Shown one piece after another: positions 52,050 through 61,368 of a stretch of DNA of 64,000 nucleotides. The DNA lies in assembly GCF_017104715.1 (NCBI RefSeq), contig NZ_JAAGPI010000005.1, forward strand, positions 310,001 through 374,000, given 5' to 3'. The notes beneath the pieces were generated by a model. That model had not been told where the DNA came from and ran no database searches. It was given only the letters and a program-made list of their open reading frames with translations. Source of the DNA: Burkholderia sp. Ac-20365. GTDB taxonomy: Bacteria > Pseudomonadota > Gammaproteobacteria > Burkholderiales > Burkholderiaceae. The translations under genes and the position numbers were made by a program. Numbering within the stretch: position 1 is the stretch's first letter; the number at the start of each line of letters is the position of its first letter.

Positions 52050-53243
52050 ATGAACGCTATTGCCGAAATCCAGGCATTCTCGGAGGAGATGACTGCCGTC
52101 CGTCGTGACATCCATGCACACCCGGAACTGGGATACAACGTGAACCGGACGGCGGATCTTGTCGCCAGCAAGCTGGAAGAGTGGGGCTTGCCTGTTGTTC
52201 GCGGAGTTGGCAAAACTGGCCTGGTCGCGACGTTGAAGCGTGGCAACAGTACGCGCGCAATCGGACTTCGCGCGGACATGGACGCGTTGCCGATGCAGGA
52301 AGCAAATGGGTTCGCGCATCGCTCTACGGTGCCGGGCGCCATGCACGCATGCGGGCACGACGGTCACACGACGATGCTGCTCGGCGCAGCACGATATCTC
52401 GCGACGTCAGGCGATTTCGACGGCACGGTGCATTTCATTTTTCAGCCTGCCGAGGAAGAAGGTGCCGGCGCGAAGGCGATGATCGACGACGGTCTGTTCG
52501 AGCGCTTTCCTGTCGATGCCGTGTTCGGTGTGCACAACTGGCCGGGCATTCCGGAGGGACACTTCGGCGTGCGGGCCGGTGCGATCATGGCATCGACGAG
52601 TCTCTTCAGGATTACCGTAACGGGCGCGGGATGCCATGGCGCGATGCCGCATCTGGGAGAAGACCCGGTATTTGCAGTCGCGCAGATCGTCAGCGCATTA
52701 CAGAGCATCCTGACGCGCAACAAGAATCCGATCGATGCGGCCGCCTTGTCGGTGACGCAGATTCATGCGGGCGAAGCGCAGAACGTCGTGCCGACCGATG
52801 CCTGGCTGGGCGGCACGGTGCGCACGTTTTCGGACGAGACGCTTGACCTCATCGAGAGCCGTATGCGGGCCATCGTCTCGGCGATTGCGTCTGGTCTTGG
52901 CTGTCGCAGTGAGATCGAATTCAGCCGGAACTATCCGCCGACTATCAACGATCCTGAACAAACCGCGCTGGCGGTTGAAGTCATGCGTGAAGTCGTTGGC
53001 TATCAGGCTGTCGATGCGGCGATTCAGCCCACAATGGCCGCCGAAGACTTTTCGTTCATGTTGCGTGCAAAGCCGGGTTGCTACGCGTTCATTGGCAACG
53101 GCAGCGGCGATCATCGCGTTATCGGGCATGGAGCGGGGCCGTGCCTGTTGCACAATGCGAGTTACGACTTCAACGACCGTTTGCTTCCCGTGGGGTCGAC
53201 GTATTTCGTGCGACTCGTGGAGCGGTTTTTGAAGCGCGCCTGA
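52050..53243 (+). CDS. M20-family amidohydrolase (hippurate/N-acyl-amino acid hydrolase type)
   Basis: 397 residues from ATG 52050 (MNAIAEIQAF). M20D marks: 'RRDIHAHPELGYNVNRTADLV', 'GLRADMDALPMQE', the metal-binding 'MHACGHDGHTTMLLGAA', 'FQPAEEEGAGAKAMIDDGLF', and His in 'GVHNWPGIPEG'. 'AAEDFSFML' supplies a late metal ligand. It cleaves an N-acyl amino acid or related amide, or an auxin-type conjugate. It ends the operon at a strong bidirectional terminator. It lies next to, but on the opposite strand from, the aminotransferase. Confidence 0.92.
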   Translation: MNAIAEIQAFSEEMTAVRRDIHAHPELGYNVNRTADLVASKLEEWGLPVVRGVGKTGLVATLKRGNSTRAIGLRADMDALPMQEANGFAHRSTVPGAMHACGHDGHTTMLLGAARYLATSGDFDGTVHFIFQPAEEEGAGAKAMIDDGLFERFPVDAVFGVHNWPGIPEGHFGVRAGAIMASTSLFRITVTGAGCHGAMPHLGEDPVFAVAQIVSALQSILTRNKNPIDAAALSVTQIHAGEAQNVVPTDAWLGGTVRTFSDETLDLIESRMRAIVSAIASGLGCRSEIEFSRNYPPTINDPEQTALAVEVMREVVGYQAVDAAIQPTMAAEDFSFMLRAKPGCYAFIGNGSGDHRVIGHGAGPCLLHNASYDFNDRLLPVGSTYFVRLVERFLKRA

Positions 53244-53264
53244 ACCCATGCAATAGAAACAGCT

Positions 53265-53300
53265 GGCGATAAAGGCTCATAACGCAGAGCCTTTATCGCC
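53265..53300. terminator. Strong bidirectional terminator
   Basis: GGCGATAAAGGCTC and GAGCCTTTATCGCC form a perfect 14-bp stem with an 8-nt loop, between the convergent amidohydrolase (stop 53243) and aminotransferase (stop 53320) genes. Confidence 0.88.
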
Positions 53301-53319
53301 TCGCGAAGCCCGGCGCAAG

Positions 53320-54546
53320 TCACTTTGACCGGGATCTGAAAGAGTCGATCGCGCGCTCCAGGCGTGCCAAGCCTTCGTCAAGACATTCGTACGGAATGTT
53401 GAGCGGCGGCGCGAAGCGCAGCACGTTCGGACCCGCATTCAGAATCATGACACCGTGTTCGAGCGCGGCCGTCATGATGTCTTTCGAGCGTCCCTGATAC
53501 GCATCGCTTAACTCCGCGCCAATCAGCAAACCTGCACCCCGAAGCTCGCGGAACACTCCGGTGCGCGAATTGATCGAGCGCAGGCTGGCGAGGATGTGGG
53601 CGCTACGCTCGCGTACGCCGTCGAGAATGTGCGGGGTGTTGATGAGTTCGACCACGCGATCCGCAACGGCCGTCGCCAACGGATTCCCGCCGTACGTCGA
53701 ACCATGTGTTCCAACGGAGAAGTGTTTGCCGATGTCCGCGGTGGTGAGCAGCGCGCCGATCGGGAAACCGTTGCCGAGCGCTTTGGCTGTCGTGAGGATA
53801 TCGGGCGTGACACCTGTGTCCATGTACGCGAAAAGCGAACCGGTTCGACCGATGCCCGTCTGCACTTCATCAAAGATAAGAAGCGCGTTGTGCCTGGTGC
53901 AGGCATCGCGCAGACATTGCAGGAAATCGGCCGTTGCCGGAATCACGCCACCTTCGCCCTGGACCGGCTCCACGATCACCGCGCAGGTTCGATCGTCGAT
54001 GGTGGCCAGTGCTGCGTCGATATCGTTGAAGCGGATATGCGAGATGTCGCCCGGCAGCGGGCCAAACCCGTCCGAGTATTTCTGCTGGCCGCCGACGCTG
54101 ACTGTGAATAGCGTACGTCCGTGGAACGATTGCTCGAAGGAAATGATCTTTGTCTTCCGGGCATTGACACCGAAGCGGTCGATCGCTACGCGTCGCGCGA
54201 GCTTGAGTGCGGCCTCGTTCGCTTCCGCGCCGGAGTTCGCGAAAAAGGCATTCTCCGCAAAGGTCGCGTCGGTCAGGCGCACGGCTAGCTTGAGCGCAGG
54301 AATGTTGGTGAAGACGTTGCTCACATGCCATAGCTGTTCAGCCTGCTTCGTGAGCGTTTCGACCAGCGCCGGATGCGCGTGACCGAGCGCGCAAACGGCG
54401 ATGCCGCTTGTCAGGTCCACGTAGTCGCGGTCCTCTTCATCCCAGACGCGAGAGCCCTGCGCGCGCACGGGTATCACCGACGCGGGCGCGTAGACGGGGG
54501 CCATGACAGTATCGAACGTGTTGCGTGATGGATGTGGTGTAGTCAC
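53320..54546 (-). CDS. astC: Class III aminotransferase, AstC/ArgD type (succinyl- or acetylornithine)
   Basis: 408 residues from a GTG at 54546; '[25 protein letters not shown]' region aligns residue by residue with the AstC N-terminus, so the frame continuing to 54600 is not needed. PLP-enzyme marks: '[16 protein letters not shown]', '[17 protein letters not shown]', '[13 protein letters not shown]' (Asp binding PLP N1) and the PLP Lys in '[14 protein letters not shown]'. It would transfer the delta-amino group of N-acyl-ornithine to 2-oxoglutarate. No other ast genes are next to it. Confidence 0.9.
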   Translation of the reverse strand: MTTPHPSRNTFDTVMAPVYAPASVIPVRAQGSRVWDEEDRDYVDLTSGIAVCALGHAHPALVETLTKQAEQLWHVSNVFTNIPALKLAVRLTDATFAENAFFANSGAEANEAALKLARRVAIDRFGVNARKTKIISFEQSFHGRTLFTVSVGGQQKYSDGFGPLPGDISHIRFNDIDAALATIDDRTCAVIVEPVQGEGGVIPATADFLQCLRDACTRHNALLIFDEVQTGIGRTGSLFAYMDTGVTPDILTTAKALGNGFPIGALLTTADIGKHFSVGTHGSTYGGNPLATAVADRVVELINTPHILDGVRERSAHILASLRSINSRTGVFRELRGAGLLIGAELSDAYQGRSKDIMTAALEHGVMILNAGPNVLRFAPPLNIPYECLDEGLARLERAIDSFRSRSK

Positions 54547-54939
54547 TGGAGAGCTTCGCTGCAACCGGATAAGGGAATTGCGGAACGAGGGTAATGCCAC
54601 CGGAGAGATGGCGGACCCAGGAGTCCGACTGTTATAGCGAGAGTGTGCCGGTGACGGGGCTGCTTGCGGCTAACTCAAAGTTGGAAGTTTGTTCGAAAAA
54701 ACCGAACGCAGTGTGAGGGGTTGCGTGGGTTTTGTGGGGATGAGGGCGGGTATCTTAGTCAGAGATAGCCACTCGATCGTCCGGTAGCCGTTGGTACCCA
54801 CCCAGTCAACGATCACCGTTCGACTGTCAACGCTGCGACAGCCGTGGATCTCATGGAACTCGCGCCGCTACGGCCAGCCGGCCTTGGAAAGCAATTGAGC
54901 GCGTAGCTGTCGCTCTCCACCATCCTGGTCCGCTGGAAC
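54547..54939. other. 393-bp stretch without a recognised gene
   Basis: Lies upstream of the aminotransferase and downstream of the phospholipase-like gene. It contains GTTCG-A/T spacer-CGAAC (54691-54707), and a similar GTTCG-N8-CGAAC stands at 56130-56147 beyond the other end of the phospholipase-like gene. No coding frame with family similarity was seen. Confidence 0.4.
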
Positions 54940-56100
54940 TCAGAACAAAGCGGGCCGCTGCTGGCGCCCGCCGCCGCGTTGGCCCTGCGCGAGCTTACGC
55001 GCCTGCTCGATCTTGCGCGCGGTTTGAGTGAGTTCCGTGGTCGCCTTCGTGTTCAATTCGAAGATGAACTTGCCCTTGTCGATGTCGGCGAAATCAATCA
55101 TGACGATGTTGGGCATGAAGACCTTCAGCGCGACACCGTTCGTGTAGTCGGTCGATGAGACGTAGGTCGGCAGCCGCGATTCGATCGCCTCGCCGAACCC
55201 GGCCATCCACAGCTCGGTGAGCGCAGTCGGACGGTTGTCCGGTCCCCACATGGTCGAGTCGCGCTCCCGGATGCTCCGCTTCAGGCCGGTGGTGGTCCAG
55301 TACATCATCCCCATCACCTCAGGGTCGGAGTTGAGGGCGCCGATCTTCATCAGCCCACTCTGCTTCTCGATGTTGGACGCGATCTTGCCCATGTCGCTGT
55401 CGCCGTTGAACGCGTTGGTGCCGCCCTTGCCGACGAATTGCAGGCCGTCGTAGCCGCTGTTGTAGCCGGTGCCGTCCTCGAGGCGCTTGCAACCCCAGAT
55501 CCCGTTCGACGAAAGGTAGCCCTGGCCGGTGACTTCGTCGATACCCTTCTGGGTGAACAGCACGACGACGTGCTTCTTCAGCTGGTCGAGCGTCTTCTCG
55601 TTGAGGCTGCCCGTGCCCGTGAAGAGAGCGGTGCCGAGCTCCCTCACGCAGATCTCCGCGATGATGCTCCAGTTCGTGCACTTGTCGAACTTCAGGAGCA
55701 GGAATTCGCTGGTGTTGTATTTGACGAACTCTTTCGCCTGTTTCAGCATGTCCACGAGCCGCATGCCGAACGCGCCGTCCAGCGGCAGCTTCGTGGTGGT
55801 GACGTCGGCCTTCCTGCCGCCCAGGTCGAAAACGATCTTGTCCTTCTTCTCCTTCAGGTGCGTCAGCTTCGGGTCGGCATGGAAGGCCTTCAACAACACC
55901 GGCGAGGCGGAAATAGTCGAGCTCTTGGTTGCCGCGATCCGCAGGTCGAACAGGCGCACGCCGGCTTTGGCCTGCTCGAAGATTTCGAGGTCCTGGGTCT
56001 GGACGTTGGCGTCGCCGCTCGTGATGCCCGCGTCGTGGCTGCCGGCGAAGACGATGTCGCAGAGCCGCTTGCCGCCACCCAACCTGTAGTAAGTGATCAT
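54940..56100 (-). CDS. Phosphatidylinositol-specific phospholipase C-like protein (PLC X-domain)
   Basis: 386 residues; GGAGG lies 11 bp before the ATG. The N-terminus 'YYRLGGGKRLCDIVFAGSHDAGIT' carries the first catalytic His in a GSHDAG motif (as in PI-PLC 'PGTHDS'), followed by 'AGVRLFDLRI', the conserved acidic strand, and 'LLKAFHADPKL' with the expected second His near residue 74. There is no signal peptide or membrane segment, so it is cytosolic unless exported by a special route. Substrate and role are unknown. No partner genes are seen; it stands alone between two gaps of about 400-520 bp, which would fit an acquired gene. Confidence 0.72.
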   Translation of the reverse strand: MITYYRLGGGKRLCDIVFAGSHDAGITSGDANVQTQDLEIFEQAKAGVRLFDLRIAATKSSTISASPVLLKAFHADPKLTHLKEKKDKIVFDLGGRKADVTTTKLPLDGAFGMRLVDMLKQAKEFVKYNTSEFLLLKFDKCTNWSIIAEICVRELGTALFTGTGSLNEKTLDQLKKHVVVLFTQKGIDEVTGQGYLSSNGIWGCKRLEDGTGYNSGYDGLQFVGKGGTNAFNGDSDMGKIASNIEKQSGLMKIGALNSDPEVMGMMYWTTTGLKRSIRERDSTMWGPDNRPTALTELWMAGFGEAIESRLPTYVSSTDYTNGVALKVFMPNIVMIDFADIDKGKFIFELNTKATTELTQTARKIEQARKLAQGQRGGGRQQRPALF

Positions 56101-56621
56101 GGCCGTCGTACCTCCGATAGAGAGTGCGTGTTCGACGAAAACCGAACGCTCATTCCACGTGTAAGTGAACGCTGCGGACTTGGCGATGCGGCTCTGAATG
56201 TTTTTACTCCGACGCTTCCTTGCTGGTCAAACCATTTCGGCGGTACCGGGAACTTCTGCAATGAGGCCCGGTTGATACCGCGCGTACGTTCCGCGAGCAT
56301 CGTTGCGCGATGGCACGGCCGGAGTTCGCACATCAGGGATACAAAGCCCACCTTCAGCCAAACGTTTGCGCGCGTGCGGTTCAGCTATTCCTGCGTCGCC
56401 GTGAAGTAATCTGTAAAAAATAGAAACAAATTTGTCAACGAACGGGGCGCAGTTCGCGTTATTGCAATGAATTTTCCGATCCTGCCGTTCGCGGGAGGCC
56501 GCCCAGAAGGGCGGCTCGCGATGTGTGACGCTCAAATGGATCGGTACGATAAAAATATTACCAATAATTTCACCCCCCCCACGTTCCATCGATTCAACTT
56601 TGCCAGGGAGGCAGGCGGTAC
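56101..56621. other. 521-bp intergenic region before the glycosyltransferase gene
   Basis: No gene recognised. It is AT-rich around 56400-56580 and contains a run of eight C at 56573-56580, 41 bp before the glycosyltransferase ATG. Promoter elements for the divergent phospholipase-like and glycosyltransferase genes should lie here, but none is clear. Confidence 0.45.
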
Positions 56622-57740
56622 ATGAAGGCATTGAGTATTCTCCACAGCGAGTCGTCGCGTGGGTGGGGCGGTCAGGAAGTCCGTACGCTGAAGGAGATGA
56701 TCGCGCTGCGCGCGCTCGGTCATCACATCGAACTCGTTTGTCCGGGCGATGCCGTGCTCGGCGAGCGCTCGCGGTCTGAAGGGTTTGCCGTTCATCACGC
56801 GCGTATCCGCTCGGGCGCCGATGTGCGTTCGATGCTGCAGATCCGCGCGATTCTTGCGCGTGGTCAGTTCGATATCCTGAATACGCACAGCGGCCACGAC
56901 AGCCTCGTGGCGGGCATGGCGGGGCGTCTCGCACGCACGCCGCTCATCGTGCGTACGCGCCATCTCGCGTTGCCGATCACATCGCTGGCCACGTATAACG
57001 TGTTTCCGCACCGGGTGGTGGCGGTGAGCCGTTACGTGCGCGATTACCTCGTGTCCGCAGGCGTGAAAGAAGACCGCGTCGAGATGATCTATGACGGCAT
57101 TGTCAAGCCAGAGCCGCTTGCGCACTCCACGCTGCGCGACGAGCTCGGACTAGGGCCGGATGCCATGATCGCAGGCATCGTCGCAATTCTGCGCGGCAAG
57201 AAAGGCCACGATGAGCTGATCGCCGCCGTGGGCCCGCTGATGATCGAGCGGCCGAATTTACACGTTGTGATCGTGGGCAACGGCGCGGAGTTCGGCCGGC
57301 TTCAAACGACGATCACTGAACTCGGCCTCGCGCATCGTATCCATATGCTCGGTTTCCGCAAGGACGTGTACAACGTTCTGCGTGGCTGCGATCTGTTCGT
57401 GCTGCCGACACATCAGGAAGCACTAGGGCAGGCGTTTATCGAAGCGATGGCGATCGGATTGCCGGTGATCGGGACGTGTGTCGACGGCGTGCCCGAGCTT
57501 ATCGAGGATGGCGTGAACGGCTTGCTCGTGCCGCCGAAGGACGTCGAAGCCTTGCGTGGAGCGATCGCGCGACTGGTCGACGACGCACCGCTACGCGCGC
57601 GTTTCGGCGCAGCGGGCCTCATCAAGACGGACGGCCGGTTCACGGTCGAGAACATGGCGAACGAAACGGTCGAATTTTACCGGCGTGGGCTCGAAGCGCG
57701 GCGGGCGTCTGCGGGCCGCTGGCGTCGGGCGGCGACATGA
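56622..57740 (+). CDS. Glycosyltransferase family 4
   Basis: 372 residues of the GT-B fold. N-terminal domain starts 'SILHSESSRGWGGQEVRTLKEMIAL'-like with the usual 'GGqE..l' acceptor motif (quoted to 20 residues); C-terminal donor domain has 'AGIVAILRGKKGHDELIAAV', 'VGNGAEF' and the E-x7-E motif 'EALGQAFIEAMAIGLPVIGT'. It transfers a sugar from an activated donor to a lipid or growing glycan at the inner membrane. Its stop overlaps the start of a polysaccharide deacetylase (ATGA at 57737), so the pair is coupled, suggesting synthesis or modification of a cell-surface glycan. Confidence 0.92.
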   Translation: MKALSILHSESSRGWGGQEVRTLKEMIALRALGHHIELVCPGDAVLGERSRSEGFAVHHARIRSGADVRSMLQIRAILARGQFDILNTHSGHDSLVAGMAGRLARTPLIVRTRHLALPITSLATYNVFPHRVVAVSRYVRDYLVSAGVKEDRVEMIYDGIVKPEPLAHSTLRDELGLGPDAMIAGIVAILRGKKGHDELIAAVGPLMIERPNLHVVIVGNGAEFGRLQTTITELGLAHRIHMLGFRKDVYNVLRGCDLFVLPTHQEALGQAFIEAMAIGLPVIGTCVDGVPELIEDGVNGLLVPPKDVEALRGAIARLVDDAPLRARFGAAGLIKTDGRFTVENMANETVEFYRRGLEARRASAGRWRRAAT

Positions 57741-58567
57741 GCCGCAGCGCCAAAGTTGTGCCGGTACTGATGTATCACCACGTCAGCACATCGCCGGGCA
57801 TGATCACCGTATCGCCCGCGCACTTTGCCGAACAGATGGCGTGGCTTGTGAAGTCCGGCTACCGGACAATCGGCAGCGAGCAGCTCGTCGCGTGGTTCGC
57901 GGGCGAGCCGCTGCCCAAGAAGTCCGTCATGCTGACCTTCGATGATGGCTACCTCGACAACTGGGTGCACGCGCATCCCGTGCTGGAGAAGTACGGACTC
58001 ACCGCGCTGTGTTTTCTCGTGACGGGCTGGCCCGGCGACGGGCCACCGCGCGCCCATGCCGGCACGGGCGGGGCGCTGCCGCCGCTGCTGGATCATCATG
58101 CGGGCGAGGTGGCGATCGAGAACGGCGAGGCTGACGGCGCGATCCTGCGCTGGTCGGAAATCGACGCGATGCGCGCAGCGGGCACGTTCGAGTTTCACAG
58201 CCATACGCACACGCACGTCAGATGGGATCGGGTCGCTGCCAACGCGCAAGAAAAGCGCGAAAGTCTCATGCGCGATCTGATCGAATCGCGTGCGATGCTG
58301 CAAGCGCGGCTGGGTGAAGGTTCCGACCACCTGTGCTGGCCTCAAGGCTATTACGACGACGACTATTTGAACGCTGCGCAGCAGGCGGGTTTCCGTCATC
58401 TCTACACGTGCGAGACGGGCCCAACCTATCCGCGAAAGGATGCAGGCGTCGTGCGTTCGATCTCCCGGCTGGAAGTGCGGGACCGACCCGCATCGTGGCT
58501 GGCATCACGGCTCTGGGTGCATACGCGCCCTGCAATCAGTCGGGCTTACTTGCGTATCAAGCGGTAG
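57737..58567 (+). CDS. Polysaccharide deacetylase (NodB-like)
   Basis: 276 residues from the ATG at 57737 that overlaps the previous stop. NodB domain: 'VPVLMYHHVS', catalytic 'MLTFDDGYLDN' (TFDD motif 1), 'FHSHTHTH' (motif 2, HSxxH) and the late 'LCWPQGYYDDDYLNAA'. No signal peptide is seen, though many coupled deacetylases act in the cytosol or via a membrane partner. It would remove N-acetyl groups from the glycan made by the coupled glycosyltransferase. Confidence 0.92.
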   Translation: MSRSAKVVPVLMYHHVSTSPGMITVSPAHFAEQMAWLVKSGYRTIGSEQLVAWFAGEPLPKKSVMLTFDDGYLDNWVHAHPVLEKYGLTALCFLVTGWPGDGPPRAHAGTGGALPPLLDHHAGEVAIENGEADGAILRWSEIDAMRAAGTFEFHSHTHTHVRWDRVAANAQEKRESLMRDLIESRAMLQARLGEGSDHLCWPQGYYDDDYLNAAQQAGFRHLYTCETGPTYPRKDAGVVRSISRLEVRDRPASWLASRLWVHTRPAISRAYLRIKR

Positions 58568-58625
58568 CGATATTCCAGCGTTGGACGCCGCGCTCGCCTC
58601 GCATTCGTATCGCGTGTTTGCATGA

Positions 58626-58651
58626 GTCCGACTCCCTTGGGGTAGTCGGAC
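58626..58651 (+). terminator. Terminator-like hairpin after the deacetylase gene
   Basis: A perfect 8-bp stem (GTCCGACT/AGTCGGAC) with a 10-nt loop in which CCC and GGG can also pair, 59 bp after the stop. There is no T tract. Confidence 0.5.
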
Positions 58652-58811
58652 GTCTGCTGCTAAAGCTCGTTGGCTCCGTTCTCCATGTTCACAACATCTG
58701 CTCGCGAAACGACGGCTTCGGGCCTTGCCCAGTGAGAGCGAGCGGCCAGATTGCCTCCGCTGTCATCTGTTCCCTCCCAGCGACTCTCGAACAGCTTGAT
58801 GTCCATGTGTT

Positions 58812-58851
58812 TTGCTAGCGTGTCGACGTGTTCTCAAATTCCCGCTAGCAA
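58812..58851. repeat. 9-bp inverted repeat with a 22-bp gap
   Basis: TTGCTAGCG at 58812-58820 and CGCTAGCAA at 58843-58851 are exact reverse complements. It lies about 215 bp before the LysR start. It could be a regulatory dyad or the scar of an excised element; nothing further marks it. Confidence 0.4.
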
Positions 58852-59064
58852 GCCGCTCCAGGAAGGCAAGACGATCTCTCCCGCACTGAGAGAACTGATA
58901 ACGCTTGTGCATCAATCGCGACGAAATATGCGATATTTCGGAGCGGGCTCGTCTTGCGTGCGAGCTTAGGGCAATCCGCACAGAGGCCCTTACCCCTGAA
59001 AGAATGAGACACCGCATTTCTCAATGATCCGAAATTCACTGACCAGCAACACGGAGGATGGCTC

Positions 59065-60033
59065 GTGGGCGTCAACTTCGACCTGAATGACTTGCAGGCC
59101 TTCCGTGCGGTCGTGGAACTCGGCAGCTTTCGCAAGGCCGCTGAGTCGGTCAACATCTCCCAGCCGGCGCTGAGCCGCCGTATCGACAAGCTGGAGGAAG
59201 CCCTTGGCGTGCGGCTTTTCGACCGTACGACGCGCAGCGTGACATTGACCACGATCGGTCGCGTCTTCGCACCGAGTGCGGAGCAACTGCTCGACGATCT
59301 CGACGTTGCTCTGCTCGGCATCCGCGACGTGTCGTCGAGTCGCCTGGGTCACGTGACGATCGCTTGCGTGCCATCGGTCGCCTACTACTTTTTGCCGAAC
59401 GTGGTCGCGAGCTATCACCGCCGTTTTCCGCGCATCCGGGTCAAGCTGCTCGACACCAGCGCCAATGAAGTGCTTGGCGCCGTCATCAGCGGCGAAGCGG
59501 ACTTCGGCGTGAGCTTTCTGGGAAGCCAGGAGTCCGAGGTCGAGTTCAAGGTCCTGTTGCAGGAGCGCTTCGTTGTTGCGTGCCGGCGCGACCATCCGCT
59601 GGCGCGCAAAAAGCGTGTCACATGGAACGAGCTCTACGAACACGAGTATGTGTCCGTCGACAAGACTTCTGGCAATCGAATGTTGCTCGATCAGGCGCTT
59701 TCCGCCGTGTCGGTTCGTGCGCCAAGCGTGGTCGAGACGCGCCATGTGACGACGATGTTGGGTCTGATCGAGGCGGGGCTCGGTGTCGCCGCGGTGCCTT
59801 CGATGGCCATGCCGGGTCGCGAACATCATGTGCTGACGAGCGTCCCGCTGGTCGATCCCGTGGTAAAGCGGCGAGTGGGGATCGTGACGCGGCGCGGCAG
59901 GTCACTCACGCCGGCCGCGCAGCAGTTCTACGACATGATCATGGCGATGAAGCGCGGAGGCATGGGGACGGGCGAAGCCGAGGCCGGTGACGCCGGAAGA
60001 AAGCCGACCACCAGAAGGAAAACTGCATCGTGA
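59065..60033 (+). CDS. LysR-family transcriptional regulator
   Basis: 322 residues beginning at GTG 59065 (VGVNFDLNDL). HTH 'LNDLQAFRAVVELGSFRKAAESVNISQPALSRRIDKLEEALG' region at residues 6-50, then 'LFDRTTRSVTLTTIGRVF' and the sensor domain 'GHVTIACVPSVAYYFLPNVVASY'. A basic, low-complexity tail follows. It overlaps the next gene by four bases (GTGA), so it is co-transcribed with dctA and probably controls dicarboxylate uptake. Confidence 0.92.
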   Translation: MGVNFDLNDLQAFRAVVELGSFRKAAESVNISQPALSRRIDKLEEALGVRLFDRTTRSVTLTTIGRVFAPSAEQLLDDLDVALLGIRDVSSSRLGHVTIACVPSVAYYFLPNVVASYHRRFPRIRVKLLDTSANEVLGAVISGEADFGVSFLGSQESEVEFKVLLQERFVVACRRDHPLARKKRVTWNELYEHEYVSVDKTSGNRMLLDQALSAVSVRAPSVVETRHVTTMLGLIEAGLGVAAVPSMAMPGREHHVLTSVPLVDPVVKRRVGIVTRRGRSLTPAAQQFYDMIMAMKRGGMGTGEAEAGDAGRKPTTRRKTAS

Positions 60034-61328
60034 CCTTCGCGTGGCCGCTCCGGCTGCTCTATGTGCAGGTCTTGCTAGGTATGGTGCTTGGCATGATGCT
60101 CGGCCACTACTGGCCGCAAGCGGGAACGCAACTCAAGCCTCTGAGCGACGCATTCGTCGGGTTGGTGCGGATGATGATCGCGCCCGTCGTCTTCTGCACG
60201 ATCGTCTCTGGCATCACGTCGCTCGCAGATGGAACGACGGTTGGACGTACCATCCTGAAGGCACTCGCACTCTTCTATTTTCTGACTACTCTTGCGCTTG
60301 CACTCGGCCTCGCGACCGCCTGGCTACTGCGCCCCGGTGCGGGCATGCATATCGATGTGCATCATCTGGACACGAGTGCCCTGTCACTCTACGTCAAGCA
60401 CACCCAGCCGCACGGCCTCGTGGATTTTGCGCTCAGCGTGATCCCCGACACGATGTATGGTGCTTTCGACAGCGGCGAAGTGCTGCCTGTACTCCTGCTC
60501 TCGGTGCTTTTCGCCTTCGCGCTGAACGCCTGTCCGCAAGCGGGACGGCCGGTGCTGGCGTTTATCGAAAGCATTGCGTATGTGCTCTTCCGCATCCTCG
60601 CGATGATCATGCGGCTCGCCCCATTCGGCGCGTTCGGCGCAATGGCGTTCACCGTGGGGCGCTTCGGCATCCGCTCGGTCGGTTCGCTCGGCATGCTGAT
60701 GGTGTCGTTCTACGTGGCGTGCACGTTGTTCGTCGTGCTGGTTCTCGCGCCGCTCGCGCGGTTGCACGGCTTCGCGCTGTGGCGGTTGCTGCGCTACCTG
60801 CGTGAAGAGCTGGTGATCGTGCTTGCGACCTCGTCGACTGAACCGGTCCTTCCGCGCCTGATCGTAAAGCTCGAGGCGCTTGGGTGCGATAGAGGAATTG
60901 TGGGACTCGTGCTGCCCGCAGGTTACTCCTTCAATCTCGACGGCACCGCGATCTATCTGACGCTTGCGTCGGTGTTCATTGCGCAGGCGTGCGATGTACC
61001 GCTTTCCGGCACGCAGATCGCGTTGTTACTCGCCGTCATGCTGATCACGTCCAAGGGCGCGGCTGGCGTGTCGGGCAGCGGGCTCGTGGCGCTCGTCGCG
61101 ACCTTGACGGTGATTCCCGATCTGCCCGTTGCGGGGGTGGCGCTGCTGGTCGGGATCGACCGGTTCATGTCGGAGGCGCGTGCGTTGACGAGTGTGATCA
61201 GCAACGCATGCGCGGTGATTTTGGTCGCAATGTGGGAGGGCGCGTGCGACCGGACGCGTCTCTCGGCGATGTTGCGCGCCCCCGCGCCGCCCAATGTCGA
61301 CGACCCTGCAACGAATACTTCGGGCTGA
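60030..61328 (+). CDS. dctA: C4-dicarboxylate:cation symporter (DctA-like, DAACS family)
   Basis: 432 residues from GTG 60030. DAACS marks: 'GHYWPQAGTQLKPLSDAFVGLVRMMIAPVVFCTIVSGI' region near the N-terminus, 'ATSSTEPVLPRLIVKLE' (SSS/T hairpin), and 'VLPAGYSFNLDGTAIYLTLASVF' region with the NLDGT motif that binds substrate and cation. It imports succinate, fumarate or malate. It is translationally coupled to the LysR gene upstream and convergent with the ModA-like binding protein gene. Confidence 0.93.
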   Translation: MTFAWPLRLLYVQVLLGMVLGMMLGHYWPQAGTQLKPLSDAFVGLVRMMIAPVVFCTIVSGITSLADGTTVGRTILKALALFYFLTTLALALGLATAWLLRPGAGMHIDVHHLDTSALSLYVKHTQPHGLVDFALSVIPDTMYGAFDSGEVLPVLLLSVLFAFALNACPQAGRPVLAFIESIAYVLFRILAMIMRLAPFGAFGAMAFTVGRFGIRSVGSLGMLMVSFYVACTLFVVLVLAPLARLHGFALWRLLRYLREELVIVLATSSTEPVLPRLIVKLEALGCDRGIVGLVLPAGYSFNLDGTAIYLTLASVFIAQACDVPLSGTQIALLLAVMLITSKGAAGVSGSGLVALVATLTVIPDLPVAGVALLVGIDRFMSEARALTSVISNACAVILVAMWEGACDRTRLSAMLRAPAPPNVDDPATNTSG

Positions 61329-61368
61329 GACAGGAAAGCGGCGCGCGGCGCGCCGTCCGTCTCGCGAG

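Larger units (their letters stand above)
58568..59064. other. 497-bp intergenic region with two inverted repeats
   Basis: Frames in both strands show no clear family. Two perfect inverted repeats are present: GTCCGACT/AGTCGGAC at 58626-58651, and TTGCTAGCG/CGCTAGCAA at 58812-58851. The first is a terminator candidate for the deacetylase gene. Minus-strand codons here read partly like a gene remnant that was not identified. Confidence 0.45.

Noticed and set aside
54546..54600. GTG at 54600 as the start of the aminotransferase
   Set aside because: The added residues have no counterpart in AstC/ArgD proteins, while the GTG at 54546 aligns with the family N-terminus.
56573..56580. Run of eight C upstream of the glycosyltransferase as a possible phase-variable tract
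   Set aside because: It is short, not in a coding frame, and no promoter spacing dependent on it was visible; slippage cannot be judged from one sequence.
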